Source: Schistosoma haematobium (Eukaryota > Platyhelminthes > Trematoda > Strigeidida > Schistosomatidae). Taken from it: a stretch of 64,000 nt of DNA. Below the pieces are notes generated by a model, which worked only from the letters and a program-made list of their open reading frames with translations, was not told where the DNA came from and did no database searches. This document shows positions 21,370-33,640 of the stretch, in pieces. How positions within the stretch are numbered: position 1 is the first letter of the stretch; each line of letters starts with the position of its first letter. The stretch covers positions 80,842,569-80,906,568 of the forward strand of contig NC_067195.1 of assembly GCF_000699445.3 (NCBI RefSeq), in the 5' to 3' direction. The position numbers were made by a program, and so were the translations under genes.

Positions 21370-22245
21370 CGATATAACAACTGTTTCGATCTGAATAATT
21401 GTCCTTCACATTCCAAATCATCCCTTGCAGTAAAGGAAAAAAGGTCAAGTTTACGTATTAGGAGTCGGGCTAGTGTTGTGAATTTTCAACACCAATTGAC
21501 ATCAGTTATAATGCTAAAAAGGTTAGAGTTAAGGATCAAAAGTTAGGTTGGAGTTTCGATTAAGTTTACAAATTAGGGGTACGTTTTTCATTACGAACTG
21601 ACAGCCTTAATTCAATGCCTTACCACCCTTCTGTGTACAAACCCAAGAAACTGAGAGCTAAGAATAGGAGTTAGGATGAGAGTATTTTGTCTAGCTTTAT
21701 TAAACACTGGACCACATCAAGTACTCTAACACAGTCTGGTTTAAGAGTAGGTATGTTTTGTAATTTAGCCGTAGGACAATCTAAGATCCACCTTTTTGTT
21801 GTATAATATATATTCATTTGGACTCCAAGCAGTTTAAAAATCAATTATTACCCATTTTCACTTGATTAATAGTACCATACTAGTCATCAGTTTCGCGCTA
21901 AATACGTGGGGCGTTACCTTAATCTTGATTGGTTTACTCAAGGATGTCCATATACTATACTTTTACCAAAATTTCCAAGTGTATAATTTATGATGGAAAT
22001 AAATGATTATTGTGTATAAAGCAACGTGTGCAAATTTTGATGCCGTTGTTTACTATAATGTAAAATTTAATTCGCTTTGACAGACACAAGTTTTAGACAG
22101 TGGTTCTAGAAGAAATCACAATGATGAGATAGTACTAGTCGTTCACTAGTGTCAGCTATACTAACGACTTCAAATACAAAGGATAACCACTTCTTCAAGA
22201 AGCGAACATGATAAACCCGAGTGCGGTTGTATGTTGTCCCTTATC
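21370..22245. other. no gene; weak GGTTAG-type degenerate repeats
   Basis: Around 21520-21670 there are scattered GGTTAGAGTTAAGG and AGTTAGGTTGGAG motifs. A similar motif style appears on the other strand at 49850-49940. Nothing coding is seen. Confidence 0.35.
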
Positions 22246-22249
22246 GATT

Positions 22250-22760
22250 CTCCATATTGTAGAAGACTGGCTCTTCTTGAGGCATCTAAATAAGGCATTA
22301 GATTAGAAGTGGCATTGACCACTTGGGAGAGCGGCCACAGAGCACAAGGAACAACAGCTTAGGGCTAGTCACGCACGGCCTATTTACGAAAGTTTCTAGA
22401 TGTCTTTTTCAAACCTTAGCAGTGACGACTGAAGTTCTTGGGGTAAAGTGAGGTGTGTTATTTCCAGGTACGACCTTTTCCAATCCCTTCAGGATCGTTT
22501 CAGATTTTGACTGACTGAGTGAAACCTTTAACGCCTGTCTCACTCCAATACGGTCAAGAGTATTAGTACACCTAATGATAACGGATGCACACTACAGTAT
22601 GACTTTGCTATTGGACCTTGAGTTACTGCTTTTAGCCTTACCGGTTTCCAGCCCACCTGCCTGAAGAAACGAGTGTTTTAAGCTTTATATCCCGGTTAGA
22701 TCACGACCTGTAGGCCCAATCATCACTACAAGATATCAAGTAAGGTCAAAGATTAGTATT
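22250..22760 (+). repeat. repeat family B, copy 1 (diverged)
   Basis: It is collinear with 54935-55475. Shared blocks are ACGCACGGCCT/ACACACGACCT, GTAAAGTGAGGTGTGTTATT/ATAAGGTGAGGTGTACATTT, CTGCTTTTAG and CCAGCCCACC/CCAACCGACC. There is no conserved frame. Identity is moderate, so these are old copies. The nature of the element is unknown. Confidence 0.5.
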
Positions 22761-22914
22761 GAGATGAGCCACAAATCCAGGGCTTTCTACAAATCCACTG
22801 CTAACGAACTAACACCAAATAATTATTTCATTCAACGTCCAGTCATTCAGATTAAAAGAACTCGTTCAATAGAATCTAGTCGGGATTACAAACTAGGCAG
22901 CTTTGAAATTATCA

Positions 22915-23100
22915 GTATGCGGTTGTGAAGACTATTAAGCTTTTGATTGCGATCATGAACCGGTTGACGTTAGAACACCATTGAAAACCTGGAAGCACTG
23001 GACGGCAGTTTCGTCCCAACATGGGACTCATCAACAGTGTCCATCCACGATCCCGCGGACGGGATAGTCTAACATCAATCGGTTCATGATTTCAATAAAA
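22915..23100 (-). mobile_element. hammerhead SINE, 3' portion
   Basis: On the minus strand it carries the ribozyme region, GTTTTCAATGG, a short linker, and a monomer-edge sequence (GGTTGTGAAGA on the + strand at 22922-22932). The tRNA-like part is missing. Confidence 0.7.
22995..23040 (-). ncRNA. hammerhead ribozyme core, one substitution
   Basis: On the minus strand the box reads TTGATGA instead of CTGATGA. Stem II is GTCCC/GGGAC, the GAAA box is intact, GTC is present, and stem I is CACTG/CAGTG. The C-to-U change at the first core base should abolish or greatly reduce cleavage. Confidence 0.6.
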
Positions 23101-23440
23101 AAATGAAGTATCTAATTGGTTACTGGAAAAAATATATTCCTTTCATAAATTTATTTGGTTATTGAACATAAAAATCGACCAAATGATACCTGAATAAACC
23201 GATAGAATTGAAGACTACTCTGAAATGCAATCCAAATAATTTTGTAGCTGGGACTAAGCTTTCAGGTAGAGGAATTTCAACATTACTTGGCTCATGAGAT
23301 AGAACAGAATATTAATTTCTATTTGCTCTAATCTTTAGTACTTATTGAAAAGCTGTGACTTAATAATTGGTTAAGGAACACAACCTTATATTGGACTATC
23401 AGCTTGAACCTCGCTGTATTCAATAATGTGTTGTATGTTG
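23101..23440. other. no recognised feature
   Basis: AT-rich DNA between a SINE fragment and a Penelope-like fragment. Confidence 0.5.
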
Positions 23441-23444
23441 AGAT

Positions 23445-24215
23445 ATTAATATCGGTCGTTAAAATTGAAAATAAGTTCTATTTTCTTGATATCACAATAA
23501 AACGAAAGAAGGATGGCATGGTTCAAAGTTCAGTTTGTAGGAATGACACATGAAGTGGGATTTATCTTAATTTTAATATTTTCTGTTCAATTAGTTACAT
23601 AAAGACACATGTTAAAACACTTTCACAGAACAGAAACAATATGTACCGCCGATACACTAGAAGAGTATGTTATGAAGATAACGGATACCCACTGGAATTT
23701 ATTGAGAAATATGAAAAACGTGGCGATAAAAAAAACCTCAAATAAATTACAGTAAATAAAAAGCCTATTTTTAATCAACTTAAATTCAAGGGTGATGATG
23801 TGACAGGGTCAATCAATATGGGACTAAAAACTGCATTGACAAGAACTTATCCTGCAGCTAAACTGATTGTCCTGTCCGAAACAACATATTTTTTAACACA
23901 ATCGAAGGTCGATAGGTATCCCTCTCTTGTTACCTCCAGCTGTGTATGCAAATTCACATGTATTTTCCAAAGCAGCCAAATTGATAGAAAAGAAAGGAGA
24001 GCCTACTATGCATTGAAAGCATTCAGTAATGCCATCTCAAAACATCTTGATAAAGGACATCACGTGGATACACTGCAGTCTTTCAAGGTGATTAATAAAC
24101 AACCAAATTCCAATCTTCTGAAATTTGTCAAAGCGATAGCTGTCAAACGTCTAAAATCAGATCGATATGTCTGAAGAGAAGCTGCAATAAATCATTCATT
24201 GCCCTGTTAACATTA
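23445..24215 (+). mobile_element. Penelope-like element, RT thumb and GIY-YIG fragment, broken
   Basis: The + strand gives NKFYFLDITIKRKKDGMVQ, the FLD.. box at the end of Penelope reverse transcriptases, and then DNGYPLEFIEKY. A stop and a shift follow, then an ORF at 23800-24174. That ORF contains CVCKFTC followed by QSSQIDRKERRAYY, where the GIY-YIG nuclease should read YKFTC..C..SYIGRTERR. HLDKGHHVDTLQSFKVI and a terminal FVKAIAVKRLKSD come next. It is a relative of the better-kept copy at 28919-29494. The second signature Tyr and Gly are replaced (QIDR), so the nuclease is dead. Confidence 0.75.
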
Positions 24216-25081
24216 CATCTTTTTTATTTCATCGTTCATTGTTTTCACTCTTTCTGAAGTTTGATTATATTAATATAAATTTTCTTTATTACCATTTGTT
24301 TATTTTCAATTACTTCATTACACAACCATCTAATGTTTGCTAACTCTATGAATTTTAATCACTATTTTAATGTTCTGGAACTTTCCCTCCCAAACTTTAT
24401 TTACCCGAAACAAAAAACTTTTGTGACTTTATTGAAATCTTCGCTACACCATGATACACATATTCATCTCGTAAATCACCCTCGTATTTATAAGTATGTA
24501 AATATTATAGGTTATAAGAAGCTAATGAAATAAAATAAATTCATATTATTCGTTCTTACTCCCTTTAAAATTGAATACATTGACTTGGATTTAGTGAGTT
24601 CTCTCACTTAAGAACTGTGTCAATAAAGTCTTCTATAAGAAAGTGTGTGCAAATCACATGAGTGTTTCAAACTTTGTAAATGAGTATTGAATTAGTAATA
24701 ATAATAATAAAGAGATTATTTATTTTAAAAATAGTTATAGATCCCATTTTATAAAGAGAAACCATGCCAGTTTGCAGACAAGATCAACTTCTTTTTAAAA
24801 ATACCATCAAATTCTAAGCTATTTAAAATAATCAATCACATTATTCAGAAAGCAAGAATGTCATAGTCTGAATTACTGTGTTCGTTTGAAGGAAAATGTA
24901 AGGTACCATTAATAAAACAACATCACTACAAAATCAAATCATTTCATTTAATAATTGTTAATAAATCATCTACTAGTTTCTTCATTATGTCCAAAAACTG
25001 TTTGGATGTAATATAATTAGACAGAAAAGATGCTGTAAGCGAGAAGTGAAAATTTATTCTTAAAAAAATATACGAATTCGC
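24216..25081. other. no recognised feature
   Basis: AT-rich spacer before the CR1-like fragment. Confidence 0.5.
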
Positions 25082-25966
25082 ATTCTAGATGTAATAAACT
25101 TGGGCTAGACCCTTTATGGGGGAGGAGACTAAAACTAAATCTTATCTTTTTCTTCAAACTACTTCATAAACTATCGTTTACATCCAATCACGTGATTCAA
25201 TATGCAGAAATTTCTCATTATGACATCCGTAATTCCTTGACACTAGTGAAGCAAACTCATTCTAAATCATCTCTCCATATGAATTACTTCACCTGTAAAT
25301 TTTCTAGACTATGGAATAACCTACCACAATCTATCCGCATGATAAAATCACTCCCATTATTTGTTCGCTGCATCGATGCATACTTCTCCTCTGAAAATGC
25401 ATTGAATGGTCTAGCACCTGGAAGTCCATCTCATTCCACAAGTGATATTTTAGGAACTTTAAATGTTTAGCCATCTTTATTAGTGAATCCCCTAAGTAAA
25501 ACCACTTACTTGCTGTCAATATGTTAACACCGTCCCTAGCAAGTTTAACTAATTTGAATAACGTCAACAGTATATCACTGTGTCACATGACACACGCATT
25601 TTGCTAGACCTGATTCATATATTTTGGTAATTACTGCTTAGTTGTTCCGTGCTCTCTATTTTCGTTTTAATTTCTCTAGTCGTAGATAATTATCATCAAT
25701 TCGATCTGGCACACGAATTGGCCTTAATTACTCCGTTAATAAATCAACAGGCTATCCATTTAAGAAATATTAAAAATTACTGGCTGATGCATCGGATCGC
25801 TGTAATACGTGTACTACCCAAACAATTATTGAACTAGTATACTTAAAACTTTCTTCTATCACATGTTTGTTCTGTACATCTAATGTTACTATTTATATCA
25901 AATTGATCAGGCCTGTAAACTGGCGTGAATTCTGTAATTATTATTTTCAGAATATAAATTATTATT
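25082..25966 (+). mobile_element. CR1-like LINE 3' fragment, near-identical to 10005-10889
   Basis: These 885 nt reproduce the intronic fragment in inverted orientation. The frame at 25192-25470 gives the same C-terminal reverse-transcriptase peptide ([10 protein letters not shown], then ILGTLNV and stop). The only difference I spotted in the compared coding part is a C/T change giving ETSHYD versus EISHYD. It is 5'-truncated inside ORF2 and ends in an ATT/T-rich tail. Two such close copies 15 kb apart imply recent activity of this family. Confidence 0.85.
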
Positions 25967-26382
25967 TTTTTTTTGATACACAAACTAATCCATACATTTT
26001 GCATTCGAATACTTAACAAATCAGATGAATATTAGACAGAAATTTATCACTGTAATCAAACACTATCGGTAATGAATAGACGATTATGATTATGAGTTAT
26101 TATTATTATTACTATTTAAACAAAATTAGTTTTTGATACAGAATGACAGCCTTTAATTCGATATGCTTCATTTTTACTTTAGGATACTGAAATGATTCAT
26201 GAACTTAGTTATTTATCATGAAAATTTGGAACAACTCTTCTCAGATTCATTATGAGCATAATGAAAAAAATTAGGCCATTTTTGGTTAGTTCTCAAAGAC
26301 TGACCATGATATGAATGATAAAAGACGTTTACGCATATTTACAGACGTTATGCATTAAAATATCAAATCTGTTAAACAATTT
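25967..26382. other. no recognised feature
   Basis: AT-rich, with a short ATT run near 26097-26112. Confidence 0.5.
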
Positions 26383-26812
26383 ACAATTTCCGCAAAAATA
26401 CTCCTAATAATAATCATCATGTGCTCGCTAGTGATTAGCCTCAAGAGGTATTTCCTGGAGTTCTAGTAAGAAGCCATGACCGTTGGAGTTCAGCTGTGTC
26501 TGTTATGAGATAGTAATTCACTGAAGACAATGGTGGCGCGATTTCGTGGATTAGTTGAAGTTAGACATCAACACCGCTGGATACCGGCCGGCTTAGTGGT
26601 CTAGATGTTAAACGTTAGCACGCGAGACCGAAGGCTCTGGTTTAGAATCCGGCGAGCGGGATCACGGATGAGCACTGCTGAGTAGTCTCATACTTGAACG
26701 AAACGGCTGTCCAGTGCTTTCAGGTTTTCCATGGTGGTCTAGCTTTAATTGACTCATGAACTCAATCATTAAATTGCTACAATCTCCACAAAAACCCCTT
26801 ATTGATAATTTT
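26383..26812 (+). mobile_element. tRNA-derived hammerhead SINE, full-length copy
   Basis: The order is: an edge sequence CAATTTCCGCAAAAATACTC; GTGATTAGCCTCAAG; GGAGTTCTAGTAAGAAGCC; TCACTGAAGACAATGG; an A-box-like TGGTCTAGATG; a B-box-like region near 26639; and a degraded ribozyme at 26673-26716. Then follow CCATGGTGGTCTAGC and a second edge, CAATCTCCACAAAAACCCC, near 26779. The ribozyme box reads CTGAGTA and stem II is mispaired. Confidence 0.75.
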
Positions 26813-27360
26813 AAAAGATTTGATGATTCACTGAAATTTTACATTTTGTCTTCTGATCTGAAATTTTATTTTGTTTAAAATTCTAATTTAATTTAGCTTC
26901 TTATAAAAAATAAGGTTATTACACAATTTCATGACTAACTGAACAATAACAAATAGTCATTACATCGTATGGAAATATTTAGTGGTAATTAGTAGAGAAG
27001 TCCTAGATGTTGTACGTTCTAGCTACATTAGCCATAATTTTTGAAAAAAATTTATTGTAGTTTGTTTAAACACAGAAACCAGAAAAATGATGTATTCAAT
27101 TGCAAATAATAAAACTAACTACTCCACACCTACCCATAAAGTCATACATACATTACGAATTGAATGGAGACACGAGGACGATGTTCAATATATATATTCA
27201 GTTGATTAATATGTAAAAGCTCGATGACACATTTTAATGAGAACACACGATACCTCATTGATATTTCGTGAGAAATTTTACGTGATATTCTTTGGTTTTG
27301 CTTTTATGTAAATATCTACAGATCAATATTAAGTGATTATTGGTAAAAGGAAAAGCAGTT
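26813..27360. other. no recognised feature
   Basis: AT-rich spacer. Confidence 0.5.
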
Positions 27361-27361
27361 G

Positions 27362-27700
27362 TGGATATTTATTCATTTGAACACGTAAATATTGGTACAA
27401 AGGGGCAACGAATACATATGCGCCATACAAATCACTTGATTTTTGTGTGGACTGTGATACTCCCCGGGTGCCCGAACCGAAGCAAATGGTTTTCTTAGGG
27501 GGCCAAATCCGGAGCCTTAGACCTGAAGGTCTGATCCATGAGGCAGTGGAGCAACGTTAGGAGATGCAGTCCCATGGTAGCCGGTGACTAATAATTAAAT
27601 CATAGTCCATTTGTTCCCTCAAGATACTGGAGCCCATGTGCACCATTGGTTTGGAATCAGGGTTTTTCAACTCCGCTGAGTGGTTCCTCCATATTCACCA
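27362..27700 (-). mobile_element. repeat family A, long antisense copy
   Basis: The reverse complement is collinear with 11225-11580 over about 340 nt, including AACCCTGATTCCAAACCAAT, CATGGGCTCCAGTATC and GGCGCATATGTATTC, and ends with an AAT-rich tail. An ORF starting at 27680 merely runs out of it. Confidence 0.65.
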
Positions 27701-27774
27701 ACTCGGTTAAAGCGCCGGACATTTGTTGAATTTGATAGTTTGCACTATGAATTAAACTTAGACAACATTTTAAA

Positions 27775-27905
27775 ATTTCGTTTACTTACTTCCCCACTCA
27801 TTTACTTACTCGCCTGCCTACCTACCCACTCATCTACTTACTTATTTACTTACTTGCCTAATTGTTCTGTCAATCACTTACTTACCTGATTAGTTCCTTA
27901 CTTAC
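27775..27905 (+). repeat. degenerate (TTAC)n / (TACC)n tract
   Basis: Repeated TTACTTAC, TACCTACC and CTTACTTACC units. (GTAA)n on the other strand is also the tail type seen at the RTE 3' end near 52535. Confidence 0.7.
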
Positions 27906-28238
27906 CTAACATTTTTGTTAGTTGAAAAGAGCAAATGAGAATGTCACACTCCATTTAGATACCACAATCTAGTATTGATATGACCAATCATTTTAGATTA
28001 CATTTCTTTTTAGGATCAATGTGTGATTGACCTACTTACACTCATACATAGATACTAAATAAATCGTTTATTGAACTTCATGTTATTATTCGTCGTCGAG
28101 ACACATATTCGTTAAAAAAAAGCTAGTTTTTACTGTTATTAATCGATTGACAATCATATCATTATCATGCAATGGTTTAAAACTGTAGCCTTATTGATTT
28201 TTCTTGTGACCTTCACTTTACGTCAATTATTAGTTATC

Positions 28239-28308
<70 letters not shown>

Positions 28309-28918
28309 TGAACAACCTATCAATTCATCGTCATATTATTTTGGTTAAATATTTCTTGTGTACATATATGATATTGATAATTTACGAAATAAATATTCAT
28401 ATGATCGACTGGGGCTCTTCACTTTAAAAAAAATCTATTCACTTTTGAATACTGTATCAATTCAGTCAACTAATTTCCACTTTAGTCAACTGTACTGTAT
28501 CCGTGCATAATTAAATCAATTGTATTGTTATAACAATACGGTTAACATAGTTCACTGACACCAGCCTACTCAAACTTCTGGGCTGTCACTTTCCAAAAAA
28601 AAATCACATTTATTACTAAGAATTTCCTTCTTTGGGCTTTATTTTAATCAACCAATTAATCATCTATGCTAATCTCACGTACGTATGCACTTTTATAAAA
28701 TATCCAAAACCTATCGCTAACTTAATCACTGAGAAACTCAAGAAATACACTTACCCCCCCCACTACAGTGATTATAAATATTTTCCTCCTCCTCTATCGT
28801 TTAGAGAAATGATAAGTGTTTGCTGTAGAATTTGAATATTGGTATGCTACTCATAAGATGGGAATTTGATTACAATACTGCATATTTTGTGAAGAGAATA
28901 TTTTTCAATTGTAATTAA
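27906..28918. other. no gene; contains (AAT)n at 28240-28308
   Basis: A perfect AAT/ATA microsatellite of about 23 units lies at 28240-28308. The rest is AT-rich and unassigned. Confidence 0.6.
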
Positions 28919-29494
28919 ACATATGATACTGAATTAAGTAAATGTTATTATTATTACAAGAAGCGTAAAAAAAACAATACTGAAGTAATTACTGTCAATA
29001 AAAAACCAATAACTGTAAGTCTTAACTTCAAAGGTGACGAGGTTGCAAACACAATCAACAGGAGACTGAATATTGCGCTAGCCAGAACTTATCCGGAAGC
29101 CAAACTTCAAATTCTGTATAAAACAACATGCTCAATAACTCAATCAAAAGTTGATAAGCATCCTTTTCATGTTACCGCCAATTGTATTTATAAATTTACG
29201 TGTACCTGCCAAAGCAGCTACATTGGCCGAACAGAAAGGAGGGCATATCTCAGATTTTTTGAACATGTTCCAAAAAGCCTCACAACAAGAGAAAGAAAGA
29301 CTCTAAATAGTGCAATCACCAAAAATCTTCTTGATACAGGACATCAGGTCGATACCCTACAATCATTCAAGGTGATTAGTAAGCAGCCAAACTCCAGTCT
29401 TCTTAAGTTTGCTGAAGTAGTTGCTATCAGGCGCCAAAAGCCTGATTTATATGTTCAAAAGGAGATGGTTATTAATCTTTCCTTGCCTTGGTGA
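28919..29494 (+). mobile_element. Penelope-like element GIY-YIG endonuclease ORF, intact 3' domain
   Basis: The frame is open for 192 codons from a stop at 28916 to TGA at 29492-29494. It has no early ATG because the 5' end is truncated. After a basic stretch and FKGDEVANTINRRLNIALAR comes CIYKFTC..CQSSYIGRTERRAYLR, the GIY-YIG nuclease signature in its Penelope form. Next are FEHVPKSL, a conserved NLLDTGHQVDTLQSFKVI, and LLKFAEVVAIRRQKPDLYVQ near the end. Key residues Tyr-Ile-Gly, the following Arg pair and the downstream FEH are present. This is the only retroelement domain in the window without a stop or shift. The upstream reverse transcriptase is missing. A related broken copy lies at 23445-24215. 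Confidence 0.8.
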
Positions 29495-31175
29495 TTAATA
29501 TTCCTTCGTTATATCTTAATATTTTTTTCTTTTTCTTTAAACTCTTTCTTGCATTTATCACACCATTGAGTTTTACTCCAAAAATGCTATTATTATTGTT
29601 CTTGTTACAAGCATTATATATATTGAAATGATGGACTAGTGACTAAGAACACCCGGTTTTCAACTATTAGGTCATTTGTGCAAAACCGAATTTGACTATT
29701 TCAGTTTGAACATCTGATTCTTATCGTTAACCTTCACAACTCAAATAAAAACTCAGGAGCAATTACGTAAATCTACGCTTCGTAAATATTATGCATTAAT
29801 TTGATTATTATTATTATTGCAATGTCATCCTTAACGGTAAAAATTATTTCATGTACAATAATGACGAAAGTATCAGAATCTTATTTTCAAACTCTTTTTC
29901 TTTCTCAAAATACTGTTTAACAAAGAACCCCCTGACAATGTTTGTACTAATTTAGACTTGTTATTTTACGACATTTAATCGTTTTTGACAGTTCAGTCAT
30001 TACTCGATGCAATTCGTAGACGGATATATCAAGATTATGATGAAAATAGAGATATTTGTGAAGTCAACAAAGCCTATAATAAACCAGTAACTTAACATTG
30101 AGAATGTTTAAGAATGATAAAATATTACTAATTGACCGTAGCTGAAGATGTATGAAACTGAATTCTGATTGTTGCTGATAAAAGCCACGATCGTTGTAAG
30201 ATTTGAATTTCTTAAGTAGGTGTTCATTGGAGCATCTTAGATAAAGCGCTGTGCTGAACAGCTCAAAGTCAGCAAAATAGATCTGTACTGTATTCCTGAT
30301 GACTTCGATGCTTCTGATGGCTCTTAACGAGTCAAGTTGCAATTCGTTTACAAATCTATATAACTTGAAATTCCGTGCATTATGTTTTGATTGTTAAATG
30401 ATAAATGAAATTAACAAAAGTTCCTGGATCTAGGTTTCATGCAACTTGGGACTCTTTAAAATGCATGTTCACAACCGATGCCTCCGGTAAAAGTCGATCC
30501 CATGCCACTCATTATCACAGTCAAAGAAGTTGTCATTGAACTAGTTGACTCATAACGGAGAATCTGTTGAATTGAAATATTTACACTGTTTAGTCTCTGA
30601 ATATTTATCAGTATTCTGTTGGCCTAGTTCTTAATGCTTATTAAATTTAATCAATCCTCCTCTAGTATCGTTGTTTAACTAAGCAACTGAACGTTACAAC
30701 CTAATATGTATTGATTTTAGAGCTAGCTTTAATAGACATAGTTGGCAGCAAGACTGACGTATAATGTTCGGATTTTATTTTTATTTTCATAAAAATGAGT
30801 TTGGTCATACGAACAAACTTCACCCACCTTTACCTACCAGATGAGAATCGTTTACCAACCATAATAACAATCTAATTATTTGTGCGTATGTATGGCTTGA
30901 GGTACTTTGGATATGAAGAAATAAGTAAATAAATAGTGTTCAGCTGGAATTGGAGATCTTTTCAAATGCATACATAGTTACTATGTAGTAAACTCATCAT
31001 ATCTTATTCCCTTCATTCTTTACATATCAAAAATGAAGTGGTGATGCTTATTTTTGTTTCAAATACATGATTTATCCACTTACTTAACAAAACTGAAATT
31101 TTTAGTTAAGGCATGCAATAAAAATTAACTGGTTCATTTCTATCTATACATATTACTACTTGTGTAAGCCTGTTA
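29495..31175. other. no recognised feature
   Basis: AT-rich; short ORFs only (one of 92 codons at 30064-30342, minus strand, with no recognisable domain). Confidence 0.5.
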
Positions 31176-31179
31176 CCCT

Positions 31180-31580
31180 TCTTGTAACATTGGCTGCCGA
31201 TCAGGGATCCCCAACCAACATCGTTCTGGCTTCTTTAGTTCAATGTTTTCCAAGTGCTGTTCATACTCGGAATGTCTGTCTAAAATTTCCATCACTATGT
31301 GTTCTTTGGGCTGCCTCTTTTCTTTTAACCTTGTAGTTCAACTTCATGTTTTCCGCAAAGTTTATCCTATCCACCTACATTGTCTTTTCATAAGTTCCTG
31401 GAAGCTGGCTTTTCTCTCCCACAGTAGGTCGTTGCTGATGCTGTCTGATAAATGAATCTTCAGTATCATGCATAGATGGTTGTAGTAGTTCTCCAGAATC
31501 CAGCTCAGCATAATAAAACCATTTCAGCTTTAGTGTTGAAAATCCTGATTTGGGTGTTAACTGACAGTTGTTGTGAGTTC
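31180..31580 (-). mobile_element. RTE-type LINE 3' end, degenerate
   Basis: Minus-strand reading includes an AELDSGELLQPSMH segment aligning with the GAETWRTT-type region. Next comes RPTVGEKSQLPG, the counterpart of the [14 protein letters not shown] segment in the copies at 51722 and 52728. Then follow GWIG-like sequence and a final GGGTAACAGGC tail. The frame is broken. Confidence 0.6.
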
Positions 31581-31975
31581 CCAATAATCTTCAATTTTCC
31601 AAAAAAATCAGGAACAAAGATTTAAGCAGAATAACATAAATTCATTTCACTTCGTTAGGCTATCATATACTACTTACAAACCGTAATGTTTAAAAATCAT
31701 CGTTTTAAAATGCTCTATAATTACTTAAGTAGATCAGTTTAGTTGTAAACTATGACTACACGTCAGTAAAGTGCAGTAAATATGTAAATAAATTTAGTAG
31801 ATTAAATAAAATATTGTCAATACTTAAAAAAATGATTACATAATTGGTTGAACTTAAATAAATGACTAGTTGGGATTTGATTTGATGTAACTCAGTTTCA
31901 CTCATTTCATTCTTACTTATTTTGAGGGTCTGCACATTACTTAACCACTTATTTTAGCAGTTTAGTCATTCATTA

Positions 31976-32023
<48 letters not shown>

Positions 32024-32556
32024 TTAACATCAAGTTCCAACTAATCATTTATTTAAGTCCAACCCATTTTGGAATTATATTTTTAAGCAATACGAGATGT
32101 AAGCAACTGATGATAATTCAAAGAAATAAAGTGAATTTATGTTGATCTATCCAGACCCTTGCTCTTATGCTTCATTTATAGGAATACTGTAGTTGCCCTC
32201 CTAATTCGTTCCATAACGTCTGCATCAGACCTTGAATATCCACTTTTTTCCATTAACATCAATTTAAGCTTAATCTAATATTCATGTGATTCCTAAACAT
32301 AACTCGGCTGTTTTTCTCAAGTAAAACCGAAACTAGTCGTGAATCGTGGTTGCCATGGTATCGGAAATGCTCACAACGATGATTAACTCTGGCAAAGTAC
32401 TACAATTGAAATTTCTTCGTCACCTCCCTTTAAAATAATTTGTTTGATAGGCAACACAATCACAGTTTACGAGTGGCTTAGTCATTGTTCGATTTCTGTT
32501 AGTGAAGATATTCGCTGACTTAATGATTTGTCCATGAGTTTGAAGATAGATAGATA

Positions 32557-32613
<57 letters not shown>

Positions 32614-33305
32614 CAATTGTGTCTAACCGTCCTCATTGAAATCGATCACCTTTTTATTTTAAACGTTTCCTTGTCTTTTCATTTACATAAAATCATCATA
32701 TACTATACATATACCATGAACAAACAGATAGCTAATGTAACATAATGAAGAGATGGTTAATTATGTAATTTGATATCACAGAAGGATCGCAGTTAGAGAA
32801 GCACTGAAATTCAAGGAATACATGACAGCTGTCTCATCATATTATGGGAATTCTCGTCAAGAACATCCACAATCGAATCTAAGATCGAACCACGGATCTT
32901 CAGACTACAGAGAAAACAGTTAATCTTCATACCACTAAGTTTATATTTAAAGGTTTACATTTCTAACTTCAGTAAATTAACAATAATGAGAGACCATCAT
33001 CCATTGGAGTTGGTGATATTTATTTTATGACCTACATGTCTGACCTCCACTAGAACTCCAGCAGATAACTCTTTTACCATTGTAAATCTGGTCATGATCC
33101 AGATATTCTTTAAATCTGTTAGACTATTATTGATCGGTTCATGATTCCAGTAAAATTCTCCACAATCCCATACTGACTTTTTTCTTTACAACATAGACTA
33201 TTCTGTTTTAATTGAAATAGAAAATTCTACCTGAAATATAGCGTTGTTGTTGTTTTTCAACCAGCTGACATAGAATTGAAATAAGAATTATTATTATGAG
33301 GGATT
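31581..33305. other. no gene; two TA microsatellites
   Basis: (TA)n lies at 31978-32022, and a TAGA/TA composite run at 32545-32612. At about 32990-33160 there are faint echoes of the SINE flank (CTAGAACTCCAGCAG, CGGTTCATGATT), too weak to call. Confidence 0.5.
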
Positions 33306-33309
33306 TGTG

Positions 33310-33640
33310 GATATTGAAGTATTTTCACAATTGCTATCACGAACTGATCTGACCTAAGTCATCACTGAAAACCTGGGAGCACTGGACAGCCGTTTCGTCC
33401 TAGCATGAGAGACTCTTCAGAAGTGCCCACCCACTTTTCTACACCCAGAATTAGGACCTAGGACCCATGATTTCGCGCGCGAATGTTTAACCTTTAGACT
33501 ACTGAGTTGGCATCTAACTTTGGTACTTCATAACTTCAGCCAATCCATGAACTTGAGCAACTCTTCGTCTCTAAGGTTAGATAACTGACTCATACTTGTA
33601 TGGATTGAGCTGCACTGGTCACGGATTATCACTACAACTC
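33310..33640 (-). mobile_element. hammerhead SINE, near full length
   Basis: On the minus strand the usual order is present. There is a GTGATAATCCGTGACCAGTG start, a linker with TTGAAGACG-like sequence decayed, an A-box region near 33500, and the ribozyme at 33379-33426. GGTTTTCAGTGATGAC follows. The neighbouring partial copy at 33641-33780 lies head to head with it. Confidence 0.75.
33379..33426 (-). ncRNA. hammerhead ribozyme with complete catalytic core
   Basis: On the minus strand the box CTGAAGA (33414-33420 on the + strand) fits CUGANGA. The GAAA box is intact. Stem III is the minimal ACGG/CTGT self-pairing form and GTC precedes stem I. Stem I pairs GCACT with AGTGC, with a mismatch next to the core. 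Stem II is weakened (GTC/GAC plus a T-G pair). This is the only copy in the window with every core base conserved. The short stem III matches known schistosome hammerheads, which are thought to work best as dimers. Confidence 0.7.

Noticed and set aside
32990..33160. Additional hammerhead SINE copy
   Set aside because: Only scattered resemblance to flank phrases; no ribozyme boxes or tRNA boxes could be aligned.
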